Source of the DNA: Anniella stebbinsi | Lineage: Eukaryota; Chordata; Lepidosauria; Squamata; Anniellidae | DNA: 64,000 bases | Assembly (NCBI GenBank): GCA_029215795.1 | Contig: JARDYH010000007.1 | Span: 93,635,263 to 93,699,262 of the forward strand | Reading direction: 5' to 3' | In this document: positions 1 through 42,370 of the stretch, in pieces | How the letters are laid out: each line of letters begins with the position of its first letter | Position numbering within the stretch: position 1 is the first letter of the stretch | Position numbers and translations under genes: made by a program | Notes under the pieces: model-generated | The model's database searches: none | The model's input: only the letters and a program-made list of their open reading frames with translations | Told to the model about the DNA's origin: nothing

Positions 1-142
1 TTCAAGAACCCAGAAAAGGCTGCATCAGACCATTGTAAGAATCTAGTACCTGAAATAAAACAGGCTAGTAGAATGGTCACAGGGGCTCCACGATCAAGGA
101 AACTCAACTTATGTGTAGCCATGAACGTATCACGGTGGCCCC

Positions 143-215
143 GTTCAGACAACACCGTTAACCATGCTGGTTAAGGGTTTTTGGTTAAGCAGCAGGGTTA
201 ACGGTGTCATCTGAC
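143..215. mobile_element. 73 bp MITE-like inverted-repeat element
   Basis: The left end GTTCAGACAACACCG is mirrored by the right end, whose reverse complement reads GTCAGATGACACCG; both continue into GTTAACC. About 20 bp of inverted repeat enclose a 30 bp centre with further GGTTAA motifs. It resembles the short elements at 36147 and 44761, which also end in GTTCA/CTGAA plus GACAACA-type sequence. It is non-coding. The superfamily is not certain; a Harbinger- or hAT-derived MITE is likely. Confidence 0.6.
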
Positions 216-598
216 TTACCTCATATCACTATGAGGCCAGACCAAATGCCAAAATATGGTTTTCAGTATTATGAAAATGAACAGGCAGGAGCGTCAGCAC
301 AGACTTCCCCTCCTCTGCAGAGCACAGAAATATCCCATTGTTGATTTACATCAAACCAGTTTGCTTCTTCATGCAAACACAGCAAAGTATAATTTACTGA
401 AAATGGAATTTTCTGACTTTGCAGAGGGCTTTGTGCTTAATTTCTAAGACAAGAGATAATAGGGCTTTGGCTTATGTGCCACTCACTCCACATGGCCAAT
501 AAGCCTGGGGCCTGAATTTCAAGGTTGTTCAGAAAGGAAGACACACTGCAGTAGTTCAGTTGTAAGGCAAATATATTTTGCACAAGCTTACTGGTACT

Positions 599-604
599 TT
601 TATT
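599..604 (-). terminator. TXLNA: Candidate TXLNA poly(A) signal
   Basis: TTTATT on the plus strand reads AATAAA on the minus strand, 2.6 kb downstream of the TXLNA stop codon. It is the canonical hexamer that I found downstream of the gene, followed by sequence with no further coding signal. A 2.6 kb 3'UTR is plausible for this gene. The exact cleavage site cannot be seen. Confidence 0.5.
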
Positions 605-1477
605 CGCATATTCCGGGATTTAGCTCTAGCAAACCCTAGCATAAATTAAGACCTGGTTAAGTTACCACAAGCACCAGTTGTAACTTATCAGGCAAATTGC
701 TGGCTGTGGGCTACTAGTATAATATATAGATATGTTTTCATAGTATATTATATTTTACATGGATGTGCCAGAATTCAAAGAACAACAGAATTCAGTTCTG
801 GGTAGCCAGCAGAACTTTGGATATCTGCAATGTAATATGTGCCAAACCACTTTGAAATTCAAGAGTAGGGAAAGATGAGAAACAGTTTGCAATTGATGTG
901 GAAGGCTATGACTTAAAGTATAAAGATAAGCCTAGTCATATGAAAACAAAAGTATATGTACATTTATAGTATAGTAAAATATCACCTTGGACCAATACTA
1001 GGATAGAGCCTTCTTGAATTGGGGCCTAAATGTTTGATATGGATGCTTCAGAATTCTGACTTCTCCTAATCTGCATAACAGTGTTACTTCTGGAGCCCTT
1101 ACACATTTGAACTAAGCAAACGAAACTATTTCCCAGCCCCATTTGCACAGCTTACAGTGCCCAGAAAATGTTACAAACACAGTCCCACCCCTTTGAAAAG
1201 GGCCAAAATGGTATTTTGGCTAATTAGGGCCAAGGCTGGAAATGGCTATTCTGTGCCAAGCTGAACAGCCTGCCTCACTATCCAAAATGATGAACAAAGA
1301 AGAAGCACAGACATGCCGTCAGCAAGTTTATGTTCATTTCTGTTGAATACAAAGATACATACAACAAATCTGGATATAGTGTGTATTTGTACCACAGCAT
1401 TAAAAAAAAGTTGGAAGGTTTTCTTGAAACAGCAGAAGCTGAGAGAAACATCTGGATAAAGGTGGTTGCCTCTGCTT

Positions 1478-1480
<3 letters not shown>

Positions 1481-1516
<36 letters not shown>
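1481..1516. repeat. (ATC)n microsatellite
   Basis: About twelve uninterrupted ATC/TCA units. The poly-methionine minus-strand reading frame over it is an artefact of the repeat. Confidence 0.95.
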
Positions 1517-1518
<2 letters not shown>

Positions 1519-3184
1519 AGAGCAAAGCTGTGGCCCCCATTTACATTCACCTGCTGTTTGTCAGCTCTACCTGCTTCTAGAAATGTCCTGGTGGACAGAG
1601 CTTTGATGCAGTAGCCACCTCCAGGCAAGGGGACCAGGGAAACAAAACAGAACCCCAAAAGAGATGGAGATGGATGTGCCAACCTGAGTGTGAGGTTTAC
1701 GCTGCATAAAATGCAAGACCAATCCTGTTTCCTAAAGTCTGGTTTCCTTTAACACAGAGATTGCAAAGTTGCTTTCCATGGCTGCTCCCAAACCTCATCT
1801 TTGAACAGCTGACAGCGTGACACCTAACTAGAGAGCAGGCAGCTCAAGCAAGACAGGAATTATGATCAATGCTAAAATGGTCCCAGGAGGGAGAAAAGCG
1901 AAGTTTTAAAAGCAAACAGGCAGCTACTGAAAGTAAGTTTGCCATTGTTTTTAAAATCAGGAAGCAGCACAAATTAAGATTATGAACATAAATTAGTCCC
2001 CAGTCAGAGAAGAGTCCAAACTAAGAAAAGCATTATTGAATACTAAATAGGACACCTCTTTGCCATCCCCACAGGGCTCTGTAGAGTAAATAGCCCGCCA
2101 AAAGTGCTATTAAGATAAGGAAATGGAACCCAGTCACTGCTGACAAGCTCCAGGCATCAGCTGATCCGGACAGGTTCCTTGGCTAAACTGGTCTGGGATG
2201 GCAGGTTAGGTTTTGTCTCCCCGAGCCTCTAGGCCTGCGGCTGACTTAGTACCAAGGTCTCACAGAGTAGAATACACTGAAGGATTCACACACACGCAAC
2301 ACACCCCTCTGAAGACTCACCATGCACAAACACTTGCATGGATGCGCATCATGTGCAAAACACTTAAGGAAGTAAAACCTTTGGGTTAAATCTTTAATAC
2401 ATACACTTGTGCGTGTGTGCATATAAGCATAGAGGCAACTGTGAAGTCATAAGGCTATTGAGACATAGATTCTGGAAGTAGCAAAGTCCTGAAGAGGACA
2501 ACCCCTCTCCCACAACCATCAGGGTTTGCAGCCTCAGTCTTTTGTTCCCATGAAACAAAAACACACCCACCTTATTGTCCTCCTTCTGGAAAGAAGAAAA
2601 AAATCTATATGCTAAAAATAACCTACAACACAGCAAACTCCTGAGTCTCCTGTATCTCCTGTACTGGTTTTAAACCACTGGATGTGGTTGTCCTTAAAAA
2701 AGAAAACTTTAGGAAAGAGAGAAGCAACAATTCCTCAAAGGCCCTCTGATGTCAACATTTTGTTTAAAGTTTGTATTCATCGCATAGCAACCACAACGAG
2801 CTGTAGCAGCCAGGTGGATGCTACTGAAGTGGAATGGAGGCGGGGGAGGGTTGGGGTGGCATGTTTTCCCCAGGCCCATCCTTCAGAAGGTCTTTTGGTG
2901 GAACAGCCACACCCTTAGGTGTTCACGCAACACGTGGAGAAGTGGGTCAATCTAGTTTGTAGATACATCTCTAAAAAGTGGATGTTGCTCCGTGCAACAC
3001 CATGTTTGTATAATATAGAGAGATAAGACTTTCTTTAAAGGAAAAAAAAAAGAAGTAAAGAAAAAGTATTGTCAAAAACGTTAACTGGAAAACCTTAAAA
3101 TCCAGGAGGACTGAGCCTGGGCCCAGAAAGGGGAACGGATCAGTCTCTGGAGAAGTTTGCTAGCCACCCTCCCTGCCTCCACCT

Positions 3185-34034
<30,850 letters not shown>

Positions 34035-34329
34035 TGTACCTCACCGTCAAAGCCACTTTCAACAGTTTCTAGTAAAAGAAAAGCATGAGTCACTATTTTG
34101 CTTTAAGGAAGGAGGGTGATGGAACTTTCAGTGGGAATCATCATCCACTGATAAGTTAACAACATACTCAGAGGGAGAAGGATTAGAGCTGGTGCAGCCA
34201 TGGAAACCATCTATCATTCCAGTTCTTCTTGTGGCAATTTTATTTTCTCTTAGCTTAGCGGCAAGTTTTTCTTTCATAGGTTTCAGAACATCCCTAGTTA
34301 CCACAGGACAAGAAACAGGGCTCCTAGCT

Positions 34330-34517
34330 CACATAGGAAGCTGCTACATAGCAAGTCAGGCAATTGGTCCATCTAGTCTAGTATTGTCAACACTGACGGG
34401 CAGTGGCTCTTCAGAGTTTCAGGCAGGAGTCTTTCCTAGCTCTACCTGCTGAAGCTGGAGGCCGAACCTGGGACCTTCTGATTGCACTGATGCACTACCA
34501 ATGATTTACAGCCCCTT
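34330..34517 (-). mobile_element. tRNA-derived SINE
   Basis: The minus strand begins GGGGCTGTAAATCATTGGTA, a mutated tRNA 5' half with an A-box-like TAAATCATTGG and a B-box-like GGTTCGGCCTCC about 45 bp on. The body runs on through the Ser-box-free SINE core to AGACTAGATGGACCAATTGC. It is not a functional tRNA gene. Confidence 0.7.
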
Positions 34518-34587
34518 CCTTCATCGCCTTTATCCTCCACTTCCATGCCATAAATATAGGTCACATTCCCACACATGTGCCAAAGTC

Positions 34588-35499
34588 TAGAGATGTAAAA
34601 TTTCCAGAAATTTTGAAGCCATGGGGAAAAAAAAAATTCCCGGGTTATTTTGAGGAAAATGGAAATTTTCAGAAAAATGGAAAAAATGCAATATTAGCAC
34701 TTTTTAAGGATTGAAAGTCACTTTGTTACTTTAGGAACATAAAATGTAGTTATGTACAAGTTGGTTTGGCATAAAATTATCATATTTGATATATTAAAAG
34801 TATAGGGCATTCAAGCAATTATTAGAAACTGAATTTACTTTTTAAAATTTTGACCTTTTTAAAAACAAAACAAAACAAATGGAGCTACAAGCTTATGAAC
34901 TGTAAGGAACACCTGAACTGTAAGGAACCTCTTTGGTTTTGCCAGTTTATGAGGAGCAAGCAAAAAACAATTAAAAAATAAATAGAACTATTAACATTAG
35001 TAACAAGGAAAATTATTCATGTCTTTGCTAATCCTCCACAGTGTCAAGCAGACATAAAATACCCATTCCCATAAAAAGAACTGAGAAAAAAGGGGGACCA
35101 AGATTCAATGAATATGCATGAAACTTAATCGGACTCATTTTCTGAGCTATAGCTATCACTATCAGTTTCAGTCTCTGCTTCAATGGCAGTGCCCCCTAGA
35201 GGCAGAAATGCATCTTGCTCTTGTATTTGAGAGTTGTAGCCTCAGTTTGCTTGTCCTCGGTGCACAGAAATTGTAATAATCTGATACTGTACATAGTTTT
35301 TAGAAACCTTTTGGAGAAGTAAATATATGAACACCTTGTCTAACACCATGCTAGAATAAAACATTCCATAATTTGTTTTTTCTTCATTTTTTTTTCAATT
35401 TTTCAGGAAAAAAACAAAAAAGGCTTTGGAAAAAAAATGAAAAAACTCGTCCCCCCTCCCCAAATTTTTCCGTTTTTTTCCCAAGCCTTCACATTTCTA
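34588..35499. mobile_element. 912 bp hAT-like non-autonomous transposon
   Basis: Left end TAGAGATGTAAAA; the reverse complement of the right end reads TAGAAATGTGAAGG. TGCCAAA stands at 34578-34584 and again directly after the right end at 35500-35506, as a target duplication. The interior is A/T-rich near both ends, with AAAAATGGAAAA-type runs in inverted orientation, and has no coding capacity. Confidence 0.55.
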
Positions 35500-35794
35500 T
35501 GCCAAACACCATACCAATCCCAGCAGCCCCCAGGAATATTTCCTTCCCTGTTTTTTTCCATGCCCCTGATTGCTCTCTCAAGATTAATTTGCTTCTATTT
35601 GCCTAGTCAGACAAACCCCGTTCCTGAGCTGAGGGAGAGCAGGGCCATCCCACCAGCCCTGTGGAAAGACCTCCCTCATGAAGGCTCCTCCCTCGATTGT
35701 CACCACCAGCAGCTATTCCAGCAGGCTAAGGCCAGGCAGGGTAGTGGGGCCATCCCAGCAGCCCTGCTGAAATAATTAATTTCCCCTTCTTCCC

Positions 35795-35940
35795 ATTCCC
35801 TTCGGTGTTGTGTCTTTTTAGATTGTACGCCTTGCAAGGGGCAGGGACTGCCTTGCTTAATCAGTTGGATGTAAGCTGCGCTGGGAGCTTTTTTGGCTGA
35901 GAAGTGGCATCGAATTGCTTCAAATAAATAAATAAATTTC
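35795..35940 (+). mobile_element. LINE-type 3' tail
   Basis: GATTGTACGCCTTGCAAGGG, GCGCTGGGAGCTTTTTTGGC and the terminal AAATAAATAAATAAATT form a common reptile LINE (L2/CR1 group) 3' end. No coding part remains. Confidence 0.55.
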
Positions 35941-36146
35941 AACTCCTACCCTCTTAGCACATCAGCAACTCACATGACATACCACACAGTCCAACTCCTC
36001 CTGTGATCTGCCTCTCTTTCCGGATTCCACCCACCCCTCCTTGCTCGCTTCCATGTCTTTGCCTCTTCACCTCACCCACCAAAACCCAGTAAAATACAAC
36101 GCACCTACTGACCTTCTGCTCTGCTTATACTGCAGCCGACGACATA

Positions 36147-36336
36147 CTGAATTCGGACGACACATTAAGCGACGGGGGGGGGGGGGGGGAGGGAAGCAAT
36201 CATCAACTCAGCGCTGATCCTAATCCACACCACGGTTGATTATTTATTACCATGTTGTGTGGGGAGTACCCCCTAGATGAACAACTGTGAAGTTGATTAT
36301 TACCCCAACGTTGACTATCGTGTTGTCTGAATTCAG
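36147..36336. mobile_element. 190 bp MITE
   Basis: Left CTGAATTCGGACGACAC; the reverse complement of the right end is CTGAATTCAGACAACAC, 15 of 17 identical. It contains a 17 bp run of G. It sits in the 5' end region of TXLNA intron 1. Confidence 0.75.
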
Positions 36337-36792
36337 CCTTTCTCTCTCTGTCTCTCTTACACGCACGCACACATGGACACCCTTCAGTCCCAATTTCTTT
36401 GCCTCTTCACCCCATTCAGTTTCACACCCTAAATGCACAATACTGATTTTATTGTTTCTACGACGGATCTGGTGGTTGTGGTTGTCTCTGTCAGGCGACG
36501 TCCCTGCCGTTTCACGGACTCGTGTGTGTTTTTACTTCCTTGGCGAGGCCTTTTCTCTTCTGCCCAAGGGGCTTTGCAAACTGACGGGAGTTGGAGGGGG
36601 AGCATAAATACTCATGGGGGGGGGGGAGAAACGCCTCAGGCTCCCCTCTCCTTCCGCAGAGTAGCATCCCCTCCCCCACACAGGCACGCACTCGGGAATT
36701 TCCCTGCCTTTCCACTCCCCTCAGCCGCCCCCACCCCTTCATCCTCCTCCTCCCCTCAGCCGCCCCCACCGCCTTCCTTTCTGGCCACACAG

Positions 36793-36840
36793 CGACGTCA
36801 TTCGCGCGCGGCTGACGTCACCCCTGCTGTTCTGACGTCA
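36793..36840. promoter_or_regulatory. Three CRE-like octamers at 20 bp spacing
   Basis: CGACGTCA at 36793-36800, TGACGTCA at 36813-36820 and TGACGTCA at 36833-36840. Two are the perfect palindromic CREB/ATF site and one has a single change. Spacing is exactly 20 bp centre to centre. If exon 1 ends at 36878 they sit just inside intron 1 of TXLNA. Confidence 0.8.
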
Positions 36841-37062
36841 GGCCCAGGCGGAATGACGCGCCCGCCGCCCCACTCACCGAACCGCCGTCCCAATGAGACG
36901 GCTCTTCCGTCCTCCCCCCGCTCTTGCTCCTTTCCCCCCACCGCGTCCTTCTTCCTCCGAGGCCGCCGACTCCTCGCCCTTCTCCTTCTCACGGCGGGTT
37001 TAGCGACTCCAATAAGCTCGGCAGCGTTGCGAGGAAGCGGCTCCGACCCCGGGTTTCGCGAT

Positions 37063-37073
37063 TGCGCATGCGC
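37063..37073. promoter_or_regulatory. NRF1 site
   Basis: TGCGCATGCGC, a full palindromic NRF1 consensus within the CpG island. Confidence 0.8.
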
Positions 37074-37089
37074 CGGTAACAGCTTCCAG

Positions 37090-37094
37090 CCAAT
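37090..37094 (+). promoter_or_regulatory. CCAAT box (NF-Y type)
   Basis: CCAATCAG context, 20 bp from the NRF1 site; reads ATTGG on the gene strand, an orientation common in TATA-less promoters. Confidence 0.6.
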
Positions 37095-37170
37095 CAGCGG
37101 GAGGAAACGAAAAGGGCATGCTGGGAACGTCGGAGGAAAAGGCGGCACGTGAGGCGGGAATCTGGGCTGA

Positions 37171-37189
37171 ACTACATTTCCCGGCATGC
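37171..37189 (+). promoter_or_regulatory. ZNF143/SBS-type motif
   Basis: ACTACATTTCCCGGCATGC matches the long ACTACAnnTCCCAGmATGC promoter motif bound by ZNF143 and partners, with one change (CCCAG to CCCGG). Confidence 0.8.
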
Positions 37190-37233
37190 ATCATTCAGGA
37201 AAAAGAAATGCGGTGTACGACAGCATCATGAAA

Positions 37234-37252
37234 ACTACAACTCCCAGAATTC
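37234..37252 (+). promoter_or_regulatory. Second ZNF143/SBS-type motif
   Basis: ACTACAACTCCCAGAATTC, same orientation as the motif 63 bp to the left, matching all but the last bases. Abundant fold-back repeats in this genome also contain ACTACAACTCCCA, so a repeat origin is possible. Confidence 0.65.
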
Positions 37253-37549
37253 TCTTGGAGAGACGCTCTCAGGGCCTTCTTGCAGGAGAACAATCGCCGG
37301 GTATTAACCGCTCCTGCCACCCGCTGCAAGGAAGGTAGCGAAGGAGCAGAGGGTCTAACAAGCACCAGGCAGCGTTGTTGAATTAAGCATATTTATATTG
37401 CCCTTTAAGGCTGCGATCCTGTACATACTTACCTGGGAGCAAGTTCTGTTCAACTTCGTGGGGCACTCAATGTTTGAGATTGTATTCCTTACGGTGCAAC
37501 AGCCCTGTAAAGCAGCCCAGTATTATATTCATCCCCAAATCACAGATGG

Positions 37550-38620
37550 GGGCTGAAGCTGATAGAATTGGAAGGGACTTCAGAGATCATCTAGTCCACC
37601 CCCCTCTCAAGGCAAGCTGTGTACTGCAGGGTGCAGCTCCAGCATTCCTGTCAGCTGGCTATCCATCCTCTGCTTAAATACCTCCAGCAAAGGAGAGCCC
37701 ACCACCTCCAGAGGGCATCTGTTCCACAGCCCTCCCTGTTAGGATTCTCCTAATGTTGAATCTCATCTTGTTAGTTTCGGCCCAGCAGCATTCCAGCTTG
37801 TCTAGATCTTTTTGAATCTTGATCCTGTCTTCCATGGTGTTGGTTATTCCTCCTAGCTTAGTTTCATTTGCAGATTTGATAAGCAACCCCTCAATACTCT
37901 CATCCAAAATGGTTGCACAGCACAGGGCATAGAGTCCTGCAGCACTCCAGATGAGAACTCCCTCCAGTAGGTTGCTGACCCATTACCTTGAAGTCTTTTT
38001 TTGAGAAAGAAATGTCATGCTCATAAGTGCCAGAGGCAGGCCACATAGTTTAGCTAATTTTGTTTTTCAGGGTTCCATTTCCCCACCCACCCCAGCTTTC
38101 TCTGCACTCTGTGGCTGATATGGGCAGTGCAGATTTTGCTGAATGTTCTTGAAAAAAATGTACAAGGGTAGGCTTTACAGCACCCGTTGAGTGTGATTGC
38201 TCAACCTGCTATAGATCCACCTAATTGTAGTATTGCCCAACCCACATTTTATCATCTTGTGAACAAGGATATCATGGGAAACCTTGTCAAATGCTTTGCT
38301 GAAGCCAAGTTATACTATATCCACAGCATTCCCATGATCTACCAAACTGGTAACTTTTATCAAAAAAATAAAATAAGGTTGGTCTGGCATGACTTATTCC
38401 TGACAAATCTATGTTGACTACGAGTATCAACACTTTATTTGCTAGATGCTCTTAGGCTGACCGCTTAATCATCTGCTTGAGAATTGTGCCTGGTCTTCAC
38501 ATCAGGCTGACTGTAGTTTCCTAGATCTACATTCTTCCCCTTCTTGAAGATGGGGACAACATGGCCTTCTCCAGTCTTCCAGCACCTTCCATAAGAGGAC
38601 CCATCCTCTTATCTGATGGC
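37550..38620 (-). mobile_element. CR1-type LINE remains
   Basis: The left end is the reverse complement of a CR1 3' end (ATAGAATTGGAAGGGACTTC, ATCATCTAGTCCACC). Further right, minus-strand translation keeps ETKLGGITNTMEDRIKIQKD (the region around FADDTKLGG of CR1) and SQHRFVRNKSCQTNL (CR1 RT). Order and gaps suggest internal deletions or two copies. Confidence 0.75.
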
Positions 38621-38804
38621 TGCCAAGTTGATTCAGGAGCCTTTAGTGAGAGATTTTGGCAAAAGTACAAAATGGGCCAGTTTGCATGACAGTCCGTCAT
38701 GGGTTAATTTACTCACCAAGAGTGCTGGCCACCATTATGAATATGCAAGCCCCAGCTGGGAGTTGCCATGGCTTGTTTTGTTGTGCAAACCCAGCTGGCA
38801 GGGT

Positions 38805-38864
38805 GTTATTTGAGGGTTAAACAACCCTCACATTAACCCTACTACTAATCAACCCTCAAATAAC
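38805..38864. repeat. Perfect 14 bp stem hairpin
   Basis: GTTATTTGAGGGTT at 38805-38818 and its exact complement at 38851-38864. Part of a larger MITE-like stretch (38680-38900) rich in AACCC/GGGTT motifs; GTTCACACAACAC at 38883 resembles the terminus of the 44761 family. Confidence 0.6.
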
Positions 38865-38951
38865 CGATGATGGTCTGGTTCACACAACACATCACAACTA
38901 ATTGCGGGTTGCATATTGAAAACAGTGGGCATGGCATGGATTAAATATCCC

Positions 38952-39560
38952 ACAATTTATTTATTTACAACATTTGCTCCACATCTAGACAGAATTCAGA
39001 GTTGTGAACCATATAGATAGGATAAAAGAATAAAAAGTTAAAATGCAAACTATTTTTAAAAAGAAACAAGAGTTCTATTAAAACCAGGGCCAGTCACTTA
39101 AGGAAGGCTTCCTGAATAACAATGTTTCCTGAAGCCACTGGAAGCAACAAAATGTTGGTGCCTGCCTGACCTGCAAAGGCAGAGAATTCCAAAGGAAGGG
39201 GGCCACCGCACAGAAGGCTCTTCTCCAGATGAATTCCAATCAGACCATAGGTCCTTGTGGAACCACCAGGAGTACACCCTCTGATGACCTCAGTGTTTGG
39301 GCATGTTGGTAAGGGAGAAGGTGCTCTCTCAAGCATCTGATCCCAAGTTAAGGGTTTGTACACAAGTACTAGAACCGTAAACCTGGCCTAGTAGTGAATA
39401 GGCAGCCAGTGAAGTTCCATTAGCAAAGGAGTTGCAGGCTGAAAAAGGGTAGCTCCTGACAACAGCTGAGCTGCTGCATTCGGCTCCAATTTCTGGGGCA
39501 GCTCCACATAGAGTGCATTGCAGTAATCCAGTCTTGAGGTTACTAGTGCCTGTACCACTG
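38952..39560 (-). mobile_element. L2-type LINE 3' fragment
   Basis: Minus-strand translation shows LVYKPLTWDQML and GGPLPLEFSAFAGQ, typical of L2 ORF2 ends, and the element ends leftward in GTAAATAAATAAATTGTGGG. Confidence 0.65.
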
Positions 39561-42370
39561 TGGCCAAGCTCTCCCTGTCCAGGAGAGGCCATAGCTGGCA
39601 AACCAGCCAAAGGTCATGGCTACTTGGGCCCCAAGTGACAGTGGAGAATCTAGAAGTGCCCCCAAACTACGAACCTGATCTTTCAAGGGTAGTACAACCC
39701 CATCCAGAACAGGCAATGAGCCTATCCCCCGGATTCAGGAACACTCACCCACAGGGCTTGTTTATTGGCCCTTATCCAGCCCTATACTTAGTCCAGGCAC
39801 TGATCCAGGCCTTGCACAGCCTCAATGACCTGGTTGCATCATGTGAACTACATCAAAGAATTCATTCAGCTTTTATGTAACCTCCAGCTCCTCCTTTAGC
39901 TCAGCTTTCACTCCCTTGTCGTCAATGGGTCTGTCGGCATCCCTAGCCAGGCTCCTGCTGCTGACGTAAAGAATCTGTATTGTTCTTAGTGTTTGTATCA
40001 AGATGCTCCTCTCAGCCATATTTTTTTAACCAATCCCATTTTTGAGAAGTTTCTTCTTTTGAAATCAAATGGGACTGCATTAGACATCTTTGCCCATATT
40101 GGACTTCCACTTAACAAATAAACCAACTTTGATCATACTGCAGTCATGGTTTCCAATCAGTTCCAACATTTCCATCTTGCACCAGGTCTCAGAGCAGCTT
40201 AAGTCCACGTCTGCATCTCCTCTGGTCAGTTTATGATTAACTATTATAGGGCAGTAATTTAGGGTATTTACAAGCTTTACCTCCTTATTGTGACTTAAAT
40301 ATCTAGTCTATGTGAGGGAAAGATGTCCGTTATTACAACACTTTCTTCTTTGGATGCCTCCCAGATTTTATTCTTCATCTCAAGACCATCCTGAACATTT
40401 TTGATCTGAAGGGGCAGGGGCGGAGGAGAAGAGATTGCATAGCCCCAGGTCTAGATTACTATTGGGGCCTGGTATTGACACCTACAGAAATCCTGCTGAA
40501 GTGTCTTGCCAATTTTGAGATTTCTTGTTTGTGCTCTCCTTGACGTATAGAACAACACTGCCTCCAGTGACTACTATCATTATAGTGACAGTATGTTTGA
40601 GAAATTCAAGAGTTCAGACATTTCATAATCACAATCCACCCCCAACATCATTTCTTGATAAATGTAACAATTGCGTTTCTTTTGACATCTTTGTTTGAGG
40701 AGAGGTAATAGATTCGCTCTCAGTTACTATAATGAACCTTTTGCCATGAATTCTATTACAACGGCTGTCATTGGATGCATCTCTACCAGAATACACCAGT
40801 TGGTCAACATCTACATCTAAAGCAAAAATGCAGTGCAGATTGTTTTAACAGATATGCAGTCAGGCTTAAATGGGGTCAGAGCAAGAAGAGTTATTGCTAA
40901 CATGTTAAATTCAACAGTGGCTGGGCAGGAATTTCTGGAAGAAGTGCTTGTGTGGGGCTTGGATTTCACACATTTGGCTCAGTGTATTGAGAAGGTTGTT
41001 CTACAGTAAGAGTCAAGTTGCATTTGACTACAGAAGTGCTAACCATGGGGGAGATCCTGATATACATCTGGCACAGATCACACGCAATGATGTGGCTGTA
41101 TGATCAAGGATTTATGCCCAGTTAAAGATTGGAAAGGAAGACATACCACTTAGGACCATAACACACAAAAGTGTGTGTGCGCGTGTGTTCCACCCATACC
41201 CCAATTGTCAAACATTTTGTGGCTCATCTTCACGGATTTAGTGGGAGCTATAATGATGCCCTGAAATTTAGTTTAAGGATTTGTTCCTTTTATACAGAGA
41301 GGCCTTCTGGTTTTTAACACAGTCATACCCTGTTTCTCACTGAGGAATTGGAAGCATTTCCAAAATAATAATTATTTTGGTACTACACATTCTTGCCATT
41401 GTCATTTTCTAGCAGTTTATTTTGGTCAATTGATTGAATATATGAATAAATAGATCAATACTTGCAGCACTTTTCACTATATGAGCACCGAATCCCCCTC
41501 TCCCAATTAATATAAATGTGTGCGAACTTTCTTATGAAAACACATCTAGGTATCTGCTATGCCTGTGTTTGAACAAGAGGCTGAGCCATTGGCTTATTTA
41601 AATTTTACACAGAAAGAGGCAAAACTGCATCAAATTGGTCAGACTGATGCCTCCCCCTCCTCCTGTTTCAAGGAGGCCACCATAGCCTAGGTCAGCCTTC
41701 CCAAACCTGGTGTTCTCTAGATGTTATGAACTACAATCTCTATCATCCCCCTCCTCACCAGGTTGGGGAAGACTGATTTAGACTAAGCTCAGGGAAAGAG
41801 GCATTTGGCATTTATGAACTTATATTTCAAGAGTTGTTGCTGCTCTGTTTTGACACTGTTGTTGAGAACCAGGCAACCCCTTGTACTAACTGCATCTTTT
41901 TCTTGTAACAGGATTCCAAACCCAAATATCAGTTAAAAGGAACACTCAAAACTGTTGCCACCCATTTTCTCCACCTACATAGATCTACTGTGTAGAGTGC
42001 GATGTGCCATTTTACTTTGATTTGCCCACAATGGCAATTCCCTAACTGCCATTTGAGTGGGTCATTCCATTTACTAAGAAATCCTGGGAAACATAGGCTT
42101 TTTGGGGGGAGGGGTGTAGTTCCTCAGAAAACTATAGTTGTCTGGGTTCTTTGGAAAAGTTAGTTCACAACACCACGAACTCTTGGGCGTATACAGCAGC
42201 TGCTTAGTCTTTTTTCTTTTAAAGACCTCTGCTGCCAAATGCACAAGCTAGTGTTGTCCAAGATGCAAACAAAAGCAAGCATGCATGCTATTTTGCACAG
42301 AAGTTATGCTAGATAGGGCTAACGCTGCTCTTAAGGAAACATCTTCGCTCCAGTCACATCTGGATTGCAG
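39561..42370. other. Intergenic region between KPNA6 and TXLNA
   Basis: 39561-39890 looks repetitive, of unknown class. 41690-41776 is half a fold-back repeat (CTTCCCAAACCTGGTG ... CAGGTTGGGGAAGACTG). The rest shows no gene, RNA or clear repeat. Confidence 0.45.

Larger units (their letters stand above)
585..3184 (-). other. TXLNA: Probable TXLNA 3' untranslated region
   Basis: This stretch lies between the TXLNA stop codon and the candidate AATAAA near 600. I see no splice-bounded exon and no recognisable transposon in it, only a trinucleotide microsatellite at 1481-1516 and A/T-rich runs. Its extent rests on the poly(A) hexamer alone. Confidence 0.5.
36700..37255 (-). promoter_or_regulatory. 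TXLNA: TXLNA CpG-island promoter and probable non-coding exon 1
   Basis: A dense run of CpG dinucleotides surrounds the region upstream of the coding exons. On the minus strand a strong donor, TTCG|GTGAGTGG, occurs at 36878/36877 and would end a non-coding exon 1 spliced to the acceptor at 34069. Upstream of it are NRF1 (37063), CCAAT (37090), E-box (37146) and two ZNF143-type motifs (37171, 37234), so the start site probably lies near 36.95-37.05 kb. No TATA box is evident. The exon boundary is an inference; cDNA would settle it. Confidence 0.75.

Noticed and set aside
1246..1515. Minus-strand frame starting with a run of methionines
   Set aside because: Translation of the ATC microsatellite; no other coding signal.
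34440..34517. A tRNA gene on the minus strand
   Set aside because: A and B boxes are mutated and the sequence runs on into a SINE body; the stems do not form a tRNA.
36433..37152. 239-codon plus-strand open frame over the CpG island
   Set aside because: Low-complexity Pro/Arg/Ser product in promoter sequence, with no conserved motif; explained by GC content.
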